Shown: piece by piece, positions 41,246 through 52,549 of the stretch
How positions within the stretch are numbered: position 1 is the stretch's first letter
Layout: each line of letters begins with the position of its first letter
Assembly (NCBI GenBank): GCA_025617745.1
Contig: CM046869.1
Location: 18,678,994-18,742,993 of the forward strand
Length of the DNA: 64,000 bases
Reading direction: 5' to 3'
Source: Heliocidaris erythrogramma
Lineage: Eukaryota; Echinodermata; Echinoidea; Camarodonta; Echinometridae
Program-made: the position numbers and the translations under genes
Notes under the pieces: generated by a model
What the model saw: only the letters and a program-made list of their open reading frames with translations
Told to the model about the DNA's origin: nothing
Databases searched by the model: none

Positions 41246-42205
41246 TTATAAAAATTTTAAGCGTGTATTAGCTTTTTTGGCAATGGAGTCTACAAAATCT
41301 GTCCACGAAAGATCACTCGTTAAAGTCAATCCCAGATATTTTACAGACTCCTTTCTTTCAATCACTTGATTGTTCATCATAACCCTAAAGTCACCTGAAT
41401 ATTTTAATTGTCTTTTCGAACAAAACAAAATGCTTTCAGTTTTCCCTAGATGTAAACTGAGCTTATTGTCTGTCATCCATTTGACACAATTTGACAGTTC
41501 TACACTAAATTTGTCTTCAATTACCTTAGGATTCGGATCAGAAAATAATAACACACTATCATCGGCGTATAGGAGTAATTTTGAGTTTTTAACACAAATG
41601 CACATATCATTTATATAACACATGAAAAGAATAGGACCTAAAATGCTCCCCTGCGGAACCCCACATTTTATAGGTCGTGAATCTGATATTACATTCTGCA
41701 TAGTTACCACCTGACGACGATTAGTCAAGTAAGACCTAAGCCATCTAATGCATACTAAATCCAAACCCATCAGTTCTAATTTCGTTAACAGAATTTCATG
41801 ATTTACAGTATCAAAGGCCTTCTGTAAGTCGAGTAGAACCATTCCGACAAAACGTCCTAGAGAAACTTCCTTTCTAACATAATCTAATAGATGAATTAGA
41901 CATGTATCGGTTGAGTATCCATTTCGAAAGCCTGATTGAAGTGCATAGATTAACTTATTTTCTTGAAAATATTTTTCTATTTGAACATACACGGATTTTT
42001 CTAATATTTTTGAAACCACACTTAAAACACTTATAGGTCTATAATTATCAACATAGGTTTTTTCCTTCTTCTTATGCAACGGTGTTACTTTTGCAATTTT
42101 CATTTCATCAGGAAATGTAGATGACAAAATTGATAAATTGATTATGTAAGTTAAAGGAGCATACACGTTCCTTGCTCCATCTTTCAAAAATCTGGCGGGT
42201 ATCAT
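41246..42205 (-). pseudogene. CR1-like reverse transcriptase
   Basis: It reads PARFLKDGARNVY, NYRPISVLSVVSKILEK, QSGFRNGYSTDTC, LLDLQKAFDTVNH, CGVPQGSILGPILF, LLYADDSVLLF and VKYLGLTLTSD. All RT blocks are present and YADD is intact. It ends at a premature TAA. Confidence 0.88.
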
Positions 42206-43535
42206 ATCGATTCCGGTACTTGTTCAACTTGTTCAACTTGTTTAATTCATTTAAAACAAACTTTTCGGTGACTGGAGAGAAATGAAAGCTATCTTTTGAG
42301 ACACCTTTCTCGTCGTAAAACTTTTGAAATATATCACTATCGGGATGAAATTCATTTGTGTTTTCTGGTAATTCACTGGCTAACCTATCTGCCACCGTCG
42401 TAAAATAATTATTAAACTCATTTGCTATCTTTAATTTATCATGACACAAGTCTCCTGGAACATAGACAACAGTTTCCTTTGCACTTTTCCCTTTACTTTT
42501 TAAACCTAAACCCTTCAGATTTTTCCACAGCTTTTTCGAATAATGTTTGTTTTCTTCAATTTTATCCTGAAAATATTCGAATTTGGCTCTTTTCACACTC
42601 CGTTGTACTATATTCCGCAGCTGTTTGTATTTTGTTGCAAGATTTGGATTTTCAATATCACTTTTCATACTTTTGTAAGCGCTATTTCTCTCTCTAACTA
42701 ACGTAATAATTTCATTGTTCATCCAGCTTTCAGTTCTTTGTTTGATTCTTACTTGTTTTAGAGGTGCGCATATATTAACTATAGATAAAAAGGTATCTTT
42801 AAAGCTGGACCATGCCGTATTTACTTCATCACATTCTGTTATTTTCGACCAATCAACTCGAGATAACTTTAGGTTAAAATCACCTACATCATAATATTTA
42901 ATTTTCCTTATGGTTATAGTTCTGTGATGACCGTACAAATGCCGAACAAGCCTCCTTGAACAATAGGTTAGAGAGTGGTCACTTATGCCCAAGTCGATAA
43001 TTCCACTTTGGCATATGTTCTCTCTATTACTGCTTAAAACGTGGTCTATAAGAGAAGAAGTGGTCTGTGTTATTCGAATTGGTTGTTTTATCAGTTGGCT
43101 AAAGCCATTTAAATTTAATATGCTTTCATATTTTGTTGATAATGGAGACTTCCGCAAAAGGCAAATATTCATGTCCCCTAATATTATAACCTCATCATCT
43201 TTTGATAATTTATCAAAAGTGTCAGAGAGTGAATTAAGGAACATATTATCTTTGGGGAGCCTGTAGTAAACACCTAAAATAATGGGTTTTGTCCTTGGTA
43301 AAAGAATATCAATACAGAGTGACTCAATATTCTCTGAAATTAAATCTTCCCATACGTTAAATACAATATCATTTCTTATGTAAAGGCAGACGCCATCTCC
43401 TTGACCAAGAACTCGGTCTCGTCGTAAAATACAGTATCCATCAATACAGACTTCTTCATCGTTTACAGACGAGTTTAGCCAAGTTTCAGTAATTGCAATG
43501 AAGTTCAGAAATCTTATGCAAAATAGATCTAACAT
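42108..43535 (-). pseudogene. CR1-like AP endonuclease and linker
   Basis: It reads FIAITETWLNSSV, YRLPKDN, VIILGDMNI and LGISDHSLTY, the AP-endonuclease blocks. The first catalytic block (LNVRS) is in the preceding ORF. The last ~35 codons are out of frame after the NKLNKLNK slippage. Confidence 0.88.
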
Positions 43536-44055
43536 TTAAATGAGCAAAATGCAGACCTTTAGCGTCAAACTTTTCGTCGAAGCTCTCGTATAAAGGTGTT
43601 TCTTCTACATTGGTTGAAAATGATGAGGTATGCGTATTAGTTTGAGCATATTCAGTGATCGAATTGGTGTGAGAGAATAGTGTGTCGCAAAATGAGGGTA
43701 AGGAACCCTTCAAACAACGTACACTTATATCTGGGCATTTAGTGTGATGCCATTTACAGCAAGTAGCACACAAAAGGCCATTTTGATTATTCTTAACAGG
43801 TTTTTCACATTTTCCACATGGGAATTTATAATTTGGGCCGGGATTAGTTTCCACATCACCGGATAATATTAAAAGATTAAAAATTATGGTTTCTGCCTGG
43901 TGTATTTCCGTTTGGAAGGTGGCTACCGAATTATGATAATAGTTAATTCTAGAACCTAAACGTTTTATATGCTTTAATGATTTAAATTGTACTTGTTCGA
44001 AACATGTTTTGACCTTTTGTGAGCATAATGTAGAAATAAGGCATACATCTAACAC
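43486..44055 (-). pseudogene. CR1-like N-terminal region: leader, 2A, PHD-like zinc finger
   Basis: 189 codons. Residues 1-73 are a leader without a clear signal peptide. The 2A GDVETNPGP is at 66-74. Cys80-x2-Cys83-x12-Cys96-x2-Cys99-x4-His104-x2-Cys107 forms a PHD-like finger. Then comes a Ser/Thr-rich linker, then HFAHLNVRSILHK (the first endonuclease block), before a frameshift into 43535-42108. Confidence 0.82.
43834..43860 (-). other. Canonical 2A ribosome-skipping motif (GDVETNPGP)
   Basis: It matches the D-V-E-x-N-P-G-P consensus exactly and is preceded by the hydrophobic FNLLILS. Skipping would separate the 73-residue leader from the PHD-EN-RT protein. Confidence 0.9.
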
Positions 44056-44500
44056 GGACTATAAAAGATATATATTGATAAAATGGTTATAAAGATTGAT
44101 AAGAAAAAAATGAATATAGATAAAAGATTATAAAGTTCACTAAACTATAAGAGATGTACTGGCTCTTCAGCTGTTGACAGGTTGAAGTCCTTAACTGGCT
44201 CATCTGATGGATCCATGACGATATTCCTCCTGCAATGACCCTTGGTATAGCAATAAAGTGGACCGATTTTCTTGGCAGGTGAGATGTACCAGCTCCCAAG
44301 ACCTCCATACATGGTGCAAATGACATTCAGAGATTCAGGCTTTCCTGTTCAGGCTTTGATGAGTATCCACGTAGAAGTAGAAGTAGAAGTATGTACATGC
44401 AGAATAAACCTCAAAGGTTGAAAAGAAAGACGGTAGTATTCAGGCCGGAATAATATAAAAGCACGAAGAAATCCATAAACAAACAACAGGCTCTCACGTA

Positions 44501-45069
44501 CAAATCCACATAGGCCTAAGCCTTGAAGGTCAGCAGCAGCAGGGGTCAAACGACGGGTCAGTTTGAGCGAAGTAAAAAAAATGCACTATTCACTCGAACA
44601 CAATGTTGACCACTGATGCGAGACATTCCCGGTTCTTTGTACCAACATATAGTTGTACACGGCCTGTAGAAGTCCAATGGTCAGCGGAATTTGTTCCATA
44701 CAAAATAACGATTAGTGCAGGAAAATGCCAACCTCACAAAACAATCCGAATGCATTATACCTGTCTATAACACCTCTCCTCCAACAAATCCACATAGGCC
44801 TAAGCCTTGAAGGTCAGCAGCAGCAGGGGTCAAACGACGGGTCAGTTTGAGCGAAGTTAAACAATAATGCACTATTCACTCGCACACAATGTTGACCACG
44901 GATGCGAGACATTCCCGGTTCTTTGTACGCACATATAGTTGTACACGGCCTGTAGAAGTCCAATGGTCAGCGGAATTTGTTCCATACAAAATAACGATTA
45001 GTGCAGGAAAATGCCAACTTCACAAAACAATCCGAATGCATCATACCTGTCTATAACACCTCTCCTCCA
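44501..45069. repeat. 284-bp tandem repeat, two units
   Basis: 44501-44784 and 44785-45069 are near-identical (AAAAAAAATGC versus AAACAATAATGC, CGAACACAA versus CGCACACAA, and a few others). They lie upstream of the CR1-like coding region on its strand, so they could be 5'-UTR monomers of that LINE, but this is not proven. Confidence 0.88.
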
Positions 45070-45182
45070 ACCTGGTATATATTTCAACATGATTAGTCTT
45101 CTAAATCAGTAGAAAAAAGAGAAGAAAGGGAGAGCCTGAGGGAGGGAGCAACCTCCCCTCTCTCCGTCTCCGTTATGGATTG

Positions 45183-45510
45183 ATCAGGGAAGGTGGAAGT
45201 TGAGATAGATAAGTTAATAATGAAAGTTAAAGGTTTATACAAATATTTAGCTCCATCCTTCAAAAATCTGGCAGGTACCAAGTCAAGCCCGGTACTTTTT
45301 GATATTTTCAACTTATTTAATTCATCTGAAACAAACTTTTCTTTGACAGGAGAAAAAAAGAAAACAACCTTTCGATACACCCTTACTGTCGTATAATGTT
45401 TGTAATTTAACACTGTCCGTTCCAAATTCATTTGTGTTGCTATCTGGCAGATTACTAGCTAATTTTTCTGCCACAGTTGTGAAATAATTGTTAATGGTCA
45501 GTGGTATGAT
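45183..45510 (-). pseudogene. CR1-like LINE fragment (linker/RT N-terminus)
   Basis: It reads FSPVKEKFVSDELNKL, STGLDLVPARFLKDGAKYLYKPL and FIINLSISTSTFPDQ, homologous to 42125-42300. It preserves the frame that is lost by slippage in the larger element. Both ends are truncated. Confidence 0.82.
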
Positions 45511-45599
45511 AATTATGTCTATTTATTTAGACTGGATATTCAAAAATTGTTTGCTCCATGTTTTATTTATGGCGGTTCACCACGGGATTTATCTCTTGT

Positions 45600-45870
45600 C
45601 AGAACATATACATGTCATAATTTAAAGAGAACGTTGAATTCTGGGAAAGGTGAAAAATTCAATTTGTGATCTTTCTCATACCTTTTATGTCAGTTTGGAA
45701 TAACATCATAGTAAAAAGTCCCCTGTATTTTGGTCAAATTGTTGTATTTGATGATTCTAAAGCCTCACAGTATACACCAATTCATACGAAGACATGATCA
45801 ACCTTCCCAATTGCTTTGAGACAGCTTCTTTCTTAATGTAATTGCAAGACCTGAACTCAACCTTACCGAA
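45600..45870 (+). repeat. Dispersed repeat R1, copy 3
   Basis: Same orientation as copy 1: GATCTTTCTCATACCTTTTATGTCAG, CCTCACAGTATACACCAATTC, GACATGATCAA, CAATTGCTTTGAGAC. Confidence 0.65.
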
Positions 45871-45979
45871 GCAAGCGAGAAAAGTGATTTTCTAAGGGCA
45901 GCAATGATTTGTTCAATATAAGCATATATCGCAGCCCAGGTTATGCTTTTTATAGAATTATCTTCAGGAAATATAGCTT

Positions 45980-46080
45980 TAAGTATTATAATAATAATTA
46001 TCATTATTCCCGTTTTATCATTATTATCATTATCATCATTATCATTATTAATATCATTATCATAATACTCATTTGAATCT
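45980..46080. repeat. (ATT/ATC)n microsatellite
   Basis: Imperfect trinucleotide-type repeats of ATTATC and ATC. Confidence 0.9.
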
Positions 46081-46294
46081 TTTAAATATAAATTCGTCGG
46101 TGATAATTATGTAACATGAAAGATATTACAAATCATATTCATGACTCAATCTGGCTATAGTATCATAAGACTATAGGACTGTGGCCATAGGAAATGAGGA
46201 AAATTTTAAGAGAATTAAACAGAAAGTTCGTCCGCCGACTATTTTTTCCCCCTTCTCTTTCTTCTTTCTACACTGATTACAACTAAAATATTAA

Positions 46295-46350
46295 TTGTCT
46301 TTTTTTTTTGGGGGGGGGGGTGTGCGGGGGGGGGGGGGGTGTGCGGGGGT
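46295..46350. repeat. T-run followed by G-rich tracts
   Basis: Ten T, then runs of ~10 and ~14 G separated by TGTGC. G-quadruplex-capable sequence. Confidence 0.9.
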
Positions 46351-46359
46351 GGATTCAGT

Positions 46360-47640
46360 CCTCATGCAAAAAGTTCCAGGTTAATGTCAAGCTGAATTTA
46401 CTACAGGGAAGAATCATAAAATTAATCGTTATGTTGCGGAAGAGATTGAAGAACACATTATTTCAAAACCTAAAGGTTGTGTTTTGACTTTTCAACCGTC
46501 ACCATGAAATACTAGTATATAAAAATATTTTCTTGACCTAAGCATTGCCTTAATCAGGAAACTATGAATGAATTTGGATTTTTAAAAAGTGCTAGAAATT
46601 TGTCACAGATTTATAGAAGACAGTCCATATCACAAAATACACATTCAAAAATCATGCGTAATACTATATTTTCAAAAGTACATGTAAATACACTATGTCT
46701 GTGCATTTTAGAATAAATTTCGTCACCGTTTGTGGATATTGGAGTGCCTATGGTCCCGTACGTGGCCAATAATTACAATCACAAATATAAATGTTTCAAC
46801 TTACCTCACTTCAATGTGTGACGACAGTTAAACTTGGGCAGGCATACATATATTTCGATAAAAAAGGAGAAACAATCTTTGTCTTTGAAATAGCAGCAAA
46901 TATGCTGGTTCCTTGGTGAACGAATGTTACTGGTAGATTCGTTAAATTTTTCCATCCTTCAGGTTCGCCGGATGTCGTGTATCATGGCGCGTTACGACTT
47001 CCTTTCCCGAACTGACCGAAACGCAAAGTGCAATAATTACTTTAAAGCTGTTTCCGGCTACAAAATGTCAGCTTGAACTAAATGACATGCAACCTGATGA
47101 ACAAAGGTTTTAAACATTGCTTGCTTGAGTTTAGTAAAGTTCGTCTCGTGATTCAAAACTAAATAAATTGCAATTTTATGATGAGCGTTCATCAAGTGTG
47201 AACGCATGCGCAGATGACGCTCGTGATCATGTTGCCCCGTCATAATTATAGTCACATCCTATTGCCCTATTTTCTACTTTCCCATATGTTTTGTTTGGTT
47301 TGGTTTGGGGTCTTTTGTCCGGCATTTCATTCCCTGTTCAAGCTATAATTCAGCTCTGTCTACTTCCTTACTAACTAAAATCATCCCAAGTCGTGATGCA
47401 CGTAACAGTGTAGGCCCATAATAAAGTGCACGTTAGCGGCTTCAATAAGGAGATAATTAATAACTATTGGAATTTGTGTGTATTTATACCAATTACAATC
47501 GATTCATTATGATAGAACACTTTTTTCTTTATTTACATAGAATCGTTGGTAAATGAGAGCTACCATTACATGACAGGCGAGGCTACAGCTCTAAGACTAA
47601 TGAATGCAACATAGCCTCTGTCAGCACTTTTCGCACATAA
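46360..47640. other. AT-rich intergenic, no gene seen
   Basis: Only short, domain-free ORFs. Nothing else supported. Confidence 0.55.
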
Positions 47641-48799
47641 TGACTTGACAGTTTATGAGCCTAGAAAAGTTCTTTCCGCTGAAGTTTTTTTCTTGATTTG
47701 TGATCCCATGTGGTTTCCGAACAATTTCAGCTTTGTTTGCCGAGAAATAGACTTTTGGCAATTCGCATAATTTGCATAAATCTAAATGTCCCCTTCGAAG
47801 AAGTATTTAGTGGTGAAAGAAAACAGTCTAATATGTCAACTGATCTACATCTACATACTATTCCATATACGCGATGATACGTGACTGCAATTGTGTTGTT
47901 CATCTTGTCTATGTAGCCTGTGAGACATTGAAAGGAGGTTACGCAGTACTGTGCAATATGTTTGATATCTCTATCAAGGTGTTTTGTGGGCTGTAGGATC
48001 CATGTAATATTTTGGCAATTACATATCACGTAAATTCCATGTATAAACCACCTTTATTATACTTGAACAAATGTAATGGTATTTCCTGAGTTGGAACACG
48101 GCCTACACTTTTCTTGTAATATGAAACTATACGCCTACTCCTATAATGATTTTGTATGAAATAATGTACGGTAACTAAAACATGTAAAAGGGTTTGGGAG
48201 TGTTCAAATAATCATGACTTTGAATTAACTGAGAATTAACCCTTTTATAGAAAATGGGCTTGAATCGCTTTTTTACGGTTTTGGTTTGAATGCTTCTTTA
48301 ACCTGATTGTTATTGAGTTTGGATGAAAGCAGAAAATTCATAGAAACATATTCATTTAGTGAAAGTTTGAGATAAATCGGACAAAGAGAAAGGAAGGGAT
48401 GACTTTTTGAAAGTTGAGATCACTAGCGATATAGCGATCTTCGCATTGATAATGTGGTCATGATGTGCGATGTCATATGGAGAACCTTCCCATTTTTTTA
48501 CATTACTCATTTGCCTAGTACCTCCTTGTTTAAATGGACTTTACGTGATATGTAATTGGCAAACAATAACATTAAAAGTGGATTCTACACCCTATACAAC
48601 CCCTGACTAGAGGTATCATAAAGTATTATCGGACATTACTGTGTAACCTCCGTTTGATTTCTCACAGGTTGCATGTACAATGACGAACAACACAACTGCA
48701 GTCACGTATCATCGGGCATGTCGAATACGTAGTACGTAGATCAGTTGACACAATCTGCATAAGTTGTCTTTCGCTACTAAATATTGCATCGAAGGGGCC

Positions 48800-49698
48800 T
48801 GTCGAGTACAGGATGTCGAGTACAGGATGACGATCTGCTTGTAGCAGAAGATTGTTACGTCATTAGCGGTGCTTAGATGGGATTTTGGATTTGGCCGCTT
48901 GGGGGCGTAATGAATTTTGTGTGCTGCTAATTCTCCACGTCATTTGGAAAGATTGTTACCCAGAGTTGCCTATGAATTTGTTTAATTTGTGATACAAGCC
49001 CAATGATGTAAGTAGAAATTACTGTGTTATCTTGAAATTTATTAGTTATATTGTCTTTGTAGCCAGATAGCATGATGAAATATGAAGTGCATGTGACTAA
49101 AATTACGAGACAAAGTAATGACATAATTGAGTTGTTCACGTGGAAGATTGCACACGTGTACAACGTATGTTACGTAAGTTAAGGTGCACAGTCGTGCGTG
49201 ATAATGTAAAGTAACATGAATGAGGCCTTTGGGCACTCGATTAATACATTAACAGATAAGAAAGAAGTAATAAGGGAATGTTATTGTGCAAGATGCATAA
49301 TTATTAGAGGCATGTATAACATGTAGTTTATTTGGGCAATTATGAAAGTTTATGTATTACAGAAAGGTGAAATTAGTGCACATAGTGCATGACCTAGGAT
49401 TACTGATATGACCTTGAGGGATGTCAAAGTCACTGATAGTCATTGTTGCATGTATTAAGGCAGATTTATAGTGAAGAAATCATTCTTCTGTCTGTTTTGG
49501 TGTAATGACAGATGACATAGGAATTGCAGGGTATAATATTTATTTATGCTATTTTCATGTCAGTTTATGCAATCATGATTATTTATTATTGCTTGTTCTG
49601 TATTAAATTGCAGATTGAACCTTGCTTTCTTGCATGTATGATTGCAACCAGTGGTGCATGGTCTCTTTTCTTGGGTGTCACGCTTATCACACGCCACA
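48800..49698 (+). repeat. 5' LTR of BEL/Pao element 1
   Basis: 899 bp. It begins TGTCGAGTACAGGATG and ends CACGCCACA. It matches the 3' LTR except for a few substitutions and small indels (for example a 12-bp segment near 49000 is absent from the 3' LTR), so the insertion is not very recent. Confidence 0.9.
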
Positions 49699-49751
49699 CA
49701 ACAGTTCAATATCAGCTTGAGCGTCATCCTCCTTAATGAGCGTCACTGCCA

Positions 49752-49953
49752 TGGAAGGCAGCGTAGATGAAGAGGTCACTTTTAAGATTGACAGCAATTC
49801 GGAGGATCCTGTAAAGATGAACAGTATCAAACTGCATGACTTGAAGAACGACATTAGGCCTGAGGACTCTGTGAGTCAGAGGGGCAGCAGTATCAGCTAG
49901 TTGGAGGCTTCGTGCGAGGGCCAAGAGAGCTGCCTTAATTAGCAGAGGAAGTC
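49752..49953 (+). pseudogene. Out-of-frame Gag N-terminus of BEL/Pao element 1
   Basis: An ATG at 49752 opens ~49 codons (MEGSVDEEVTFKIDS...) before a TAG. Another frame then reads WRLRARAKRAALIS, the Lys/Arg/Ala-rich helix usual at the BEL Gag N-terminus, just before the main ORF. The true Gag start has therefore been lost to frameshifts. Confidence 0.55.
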
Positions 49954-52395
49954 ATGGCTCTTAAGGAGCAACAAGATCTGGAGCTTGAGGAAATCAAGCT
50001 GAGACAAAGGAAAACTGAGCTTCTTCTGAAAATGAGATTGAAGGCAGCCGAGGCAGAAGAAGCTGTTTATGAGGAAACACAGTCCAACGTCAAGGTCAAC
50101 AGTGCACCTTTTAGGAACAAGACTGATTCTTCAGAACAGAAGGACAAGGCTGAGCAGCCTTCCAAGTTTGAACCTTCCAAGCACAGTTCAACTAGGACGA
50201 GAATGACACCAGCATGTGAACATTCTACAACCAACCAAGATGATAAGATAACGGGTAAGATGGATTCTGAAATCTTCCATCATTTGCAGCAAGGACAGAG
50301 ACAACATCAACAGCTGTTGGAAACCATCACCATTTCCAGTGCCAACATTATGACTTTTGATGGTAACCCGTTGAATTTCTTTGAGTTCATACGGTCCTTT
50401 GATAGCGTTATTGGAAATTCCTCCTTAGACAATAACATCAAGCTGCTCAAGTTATATCATCTGTGTAGTGGAGCTGCCAGAGACATCATTCATTGTTGTC
50501 TAATGATGCATCCAGATGATGGATACTTCCATGCAAGAACGCTACTTGCAGATCGCTTTGGGAGTAACTACAAGATCTGTGACGCCTGGATTAAGAAGGT
50601 AACGGAGGGTCCAGTCATTCAGAGCAATCCCAAACATCTGAGGGATTTTGCTGATCAGCTTAAGACCTGCGCTGAAACTTTGATGGCCCTTGGGATGCTT
50701 CACGAGATGAGCAGCAGAAGTGAACTCGTGAAAGTCATTGAACGTTTGCCATTCCACCTGAGGAGCCGGTGGTTACGTCATGTGAAGAATATCAGGGATA
50801 GCGGCAGACCGCCTAACATCCAAGATGCGGTTGAATTCATCACGGACGCAGCCGATGAACTCAATGACCCTGTATTTGAAGCCTTACTTATGGGTGGACC
50901 AAAGAATTCAGGAAGTGGAAAGATTGTCAGAGAAAGAACCATGTTGGGTAGAGGTCCAGCAAGCATGTTTACCACCTCAGTGAACTCATCGACCAAGAAC
51001 TGCATCCTGTGTACAGCCAGTCATGACCTTTTCGGCTGCCAGGACTTTAAGAACATGAATCCTGATGAACGCTTTGAATATGCTTTCAAGAACAGGTTAT
51101 GTTTCAATTGTCTGTTACCTGGCCATACATCTTCAAGGTGCAGCCTCAACAGGACCTGCTCAGTTAAGGGATGCAGTCAAAGGCATACCAAGTTCCTCCA
51201 TACCGGGAGAAGGATAACGTCATCTTCAGAAAACTCTACACCTTCAAGTGCAAGAGGGAAGTCAATTGACTCATCTACCCAAACTGAGAATGATGTAGCA
51301 TCTCATGCCAGCTGTGATGCCATGGGGGCCGGAGGTCGCAGAGTAGCCCTACCGATAATACCGGTTACTGTTAGTGTCCCAGGTGGAGAAGGAAACATTG
51401 AGACCTTTGCTTTGCTGGATAATGGTTCTACAAATTCATTTTGTCTGCAGGAATTAGCAGATGTGCTCCATACAAAGGGGATGAAGAAGGTCATAAAGGT
51501 CTCAACCCTGGAAAGCCTTAATACCACAATGGAATGCGAAGCTGTCAAACTGAGGGTTAAAGGGTCTACAGCAAACCAGAAGATAGAGGCTGAATTCCTT
51601 ACCCGTCCAAGCCTTAACATCAGTACCGGAAACATGGCCACCGAGGAAGATATCTCTAGATACCAACATCTTTCTGGTATTGATCTTCCAGTCATGAGGG
51701 CGAACCAAGTAACCATACTGATTGGACAAGATGTGCCGGAAGCCCTGATGCCACTTGAAATCAAATCAGGTGCTCCAGGTACAGTTTATGCCGTTAAGAC
51801 ACTTCTTGGTTGGACGTTAAATGGACCACTTGGAAAAGGAAGTAGTCTACAGAATTTTCAAGCCTCATCTAGCTTCATATCTGATGCTGGCAACATGCTC
51901 CTGGAAAAACAAGTTCGCAAATTTTGGAAGCTAGAAGGGAATGAATACCTTCATGATGATGAAAGGGGCATGTCCATCAATGATCAAAAGGCCTTAAAGA
52001 CCTGGCAGGAAGGAGTTCGCAGGGACGGTGATCACTACCAGCTTCCTGTTCCATTTCAGGAGAGGCCTGAAGATCTGCCGAATAACATCCAAGTTGCACG
52101 AAACAGACTGGAGTCACTGAAAGGAAAACTGAAAAAGGATGGTTGTCTATATGCTAAGAACAGTGAAGGGATGAAGTCTTTGCTAGAGGAAGGGTGTGCT
52201 GAGGAGGCTCGCAACCAGGATACTGAGAGGGATGAGGGTGTATGGCATTTGCGGCATCGTCCTGTCTTTGATCCAGGTAGGCCTGATGGAACAGGAGTTG
52301 TCTTCGATTGTGCATCCATCAAATCCGAAATTGAGAGCATCTGGAGGAGCTGCTCAAGAGAGTACTTGCTGCAGTTGCAAGAGAGAGGAAAGTAG
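49954..52395 (+). CDS. gag-pro: BEL/Pao Gag-protease ORF fused to integrase C-terminal remnant
   Basis: 813 codons. Residues 1-40 are a charged coiled coil (KEQQDLELEEIKLRQRK). Residues ~125-310 are the BEL/Pao Gag core (FDGNPLNFFEFIRSFD...LLADRFG...WLRHVKNI). Cys-rich CILC...CFNCLLPGHTSSRC knuckles lie at ~349-397. The aspartic protease motif LLDNGSTNSF is near 487 (Asn-Gly replaces the usual Thr-Gly). RT N-terminal blocks lie at ~690-788 (YQLPVPFQERPEDLPNN, RHRPVFDPGRPDGTGVVFDCAS). At about residue 788 the sequence jumps to IESIWRSCSREYLLQLQERGK, which belongs to the region after the integrase core. The RT catalytic YVDD, RNase H and DDE core are absent. The product could act only as Gag/protease. 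Confidence 0.88.
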   Translation: MALKEQQDLELEEIKLRQRKTELLLKMRLKAAEAEEAVYEETQSNVKVNSAPFRNKTDSSEQKDKAEQPSKFEPSKHSSTRTRMTPACEHSTTNQDDKITGKMDSEIFHHLQQGQRQHQQLLETITISSANIMTFDGNPLNFFEFIRSFDSVIGNSSLDNNIKLLKLYHLCSGAARDIIHCCLMMHPDDGYFHARTLLADRFGSNYKICDAWIKKVTEGPVIQSNPKHLRDFADQLKTCAETLMALGMLHEMSSRSELVKVIERLPFHLRSRWLRHVKNIRDSGRPPNIQDAVEFITDAADELNDPVFEALLMGGPKNSGSGKIVRERTMLGRGPASMFTTSVNSSTKNCILCTASHDLFGCQDFKNMNPDERFEYAFKNRLCFNCLLPGHTSSRCSLNRTCSVKGCSQRHTKFLHTGRRITSSSENSTPSSARGKSIDSSTQTENDVASHASCDAMGAGGRRVALPIIPVTVSVPGGEGNIETFALLDNGSTNSFCLQELADVLHTKGMKKVIKVSTLESLNTTMECEAVKLRVKGSTANQKIEAEFLTRPSLNISTGNMATEEDISRYQHLSGIDLPVMRANQVTILIGQDVPEALMPLEIKSGAPGTVYAVKTLLGWTLNGPLGKGSSLQNFQASSSFISDAGNMLLEKQVRKFWKLEGNEYLHDDERGMSINDQKALKTWQEGVRRDGDHYQLPVPFQERPEDLPNNIQVARNRLESLKGKLKKDGCLYAKNSEGMKSLLEEGCAEEARNQDTERDEGVWHLRHRPVFDPGRPDGTGVVFDCASIKSEIESIWRSCSREYLLQLQERGK

Positions 52396-52545
52396 GTACC
52401 GTCGTATCGAAGTCTACAGATTGGTGACATGGTGTTGGTTGCAGATGGAAACACTCTGCGGAATTTGCAGCTGTTAGGAAGAGTGCTCCAGATATTCCCA
52501 GACAAGAAAGTCTTCATCCGTAGCGCGGAAATCAAGACAAAGATT
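52396..52545 (+). pseudogene. Integrase C-terminal (DUF5641-like) remnant
   Basis: Frames after the stop read LQIGDMVLVADGNT, LLGRVLQIFPDKK and RSAEIKTK, the pattern also seen intact in element 2 (IGDVVIVKDDNPRNQW, SVVEIYP). At least one frameshift. Confidence 0.75.
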
Positions 52546-52549
52546 AGTA

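Larger units (their letters stand above)
40100..44070 (-). mobile_element. Near full-length CR1-like LINE with PHD-like finger and 2A, inactivated
   Basis: The 3' end (GATTGATTGATTTTATTCGTCAG) starts at about 40100 and matches the 3' end of the truncated copy at 38370. Coding pieces on the minus strand are 44055-43486, 43535-42108, 42205-41246 and 41230-40718. The lesions are a frameshift in the endonuclease N-terminus, a slippage at repeated TTCAACTTG (42215-42240), and a nonsense codon (TAA) at 41246-41248 where the sister copy has Tyr. A TTAA MITE (40201-40535) sits in the 3' UTR. The 5' limit is uncertain. Confidence 0.82.
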
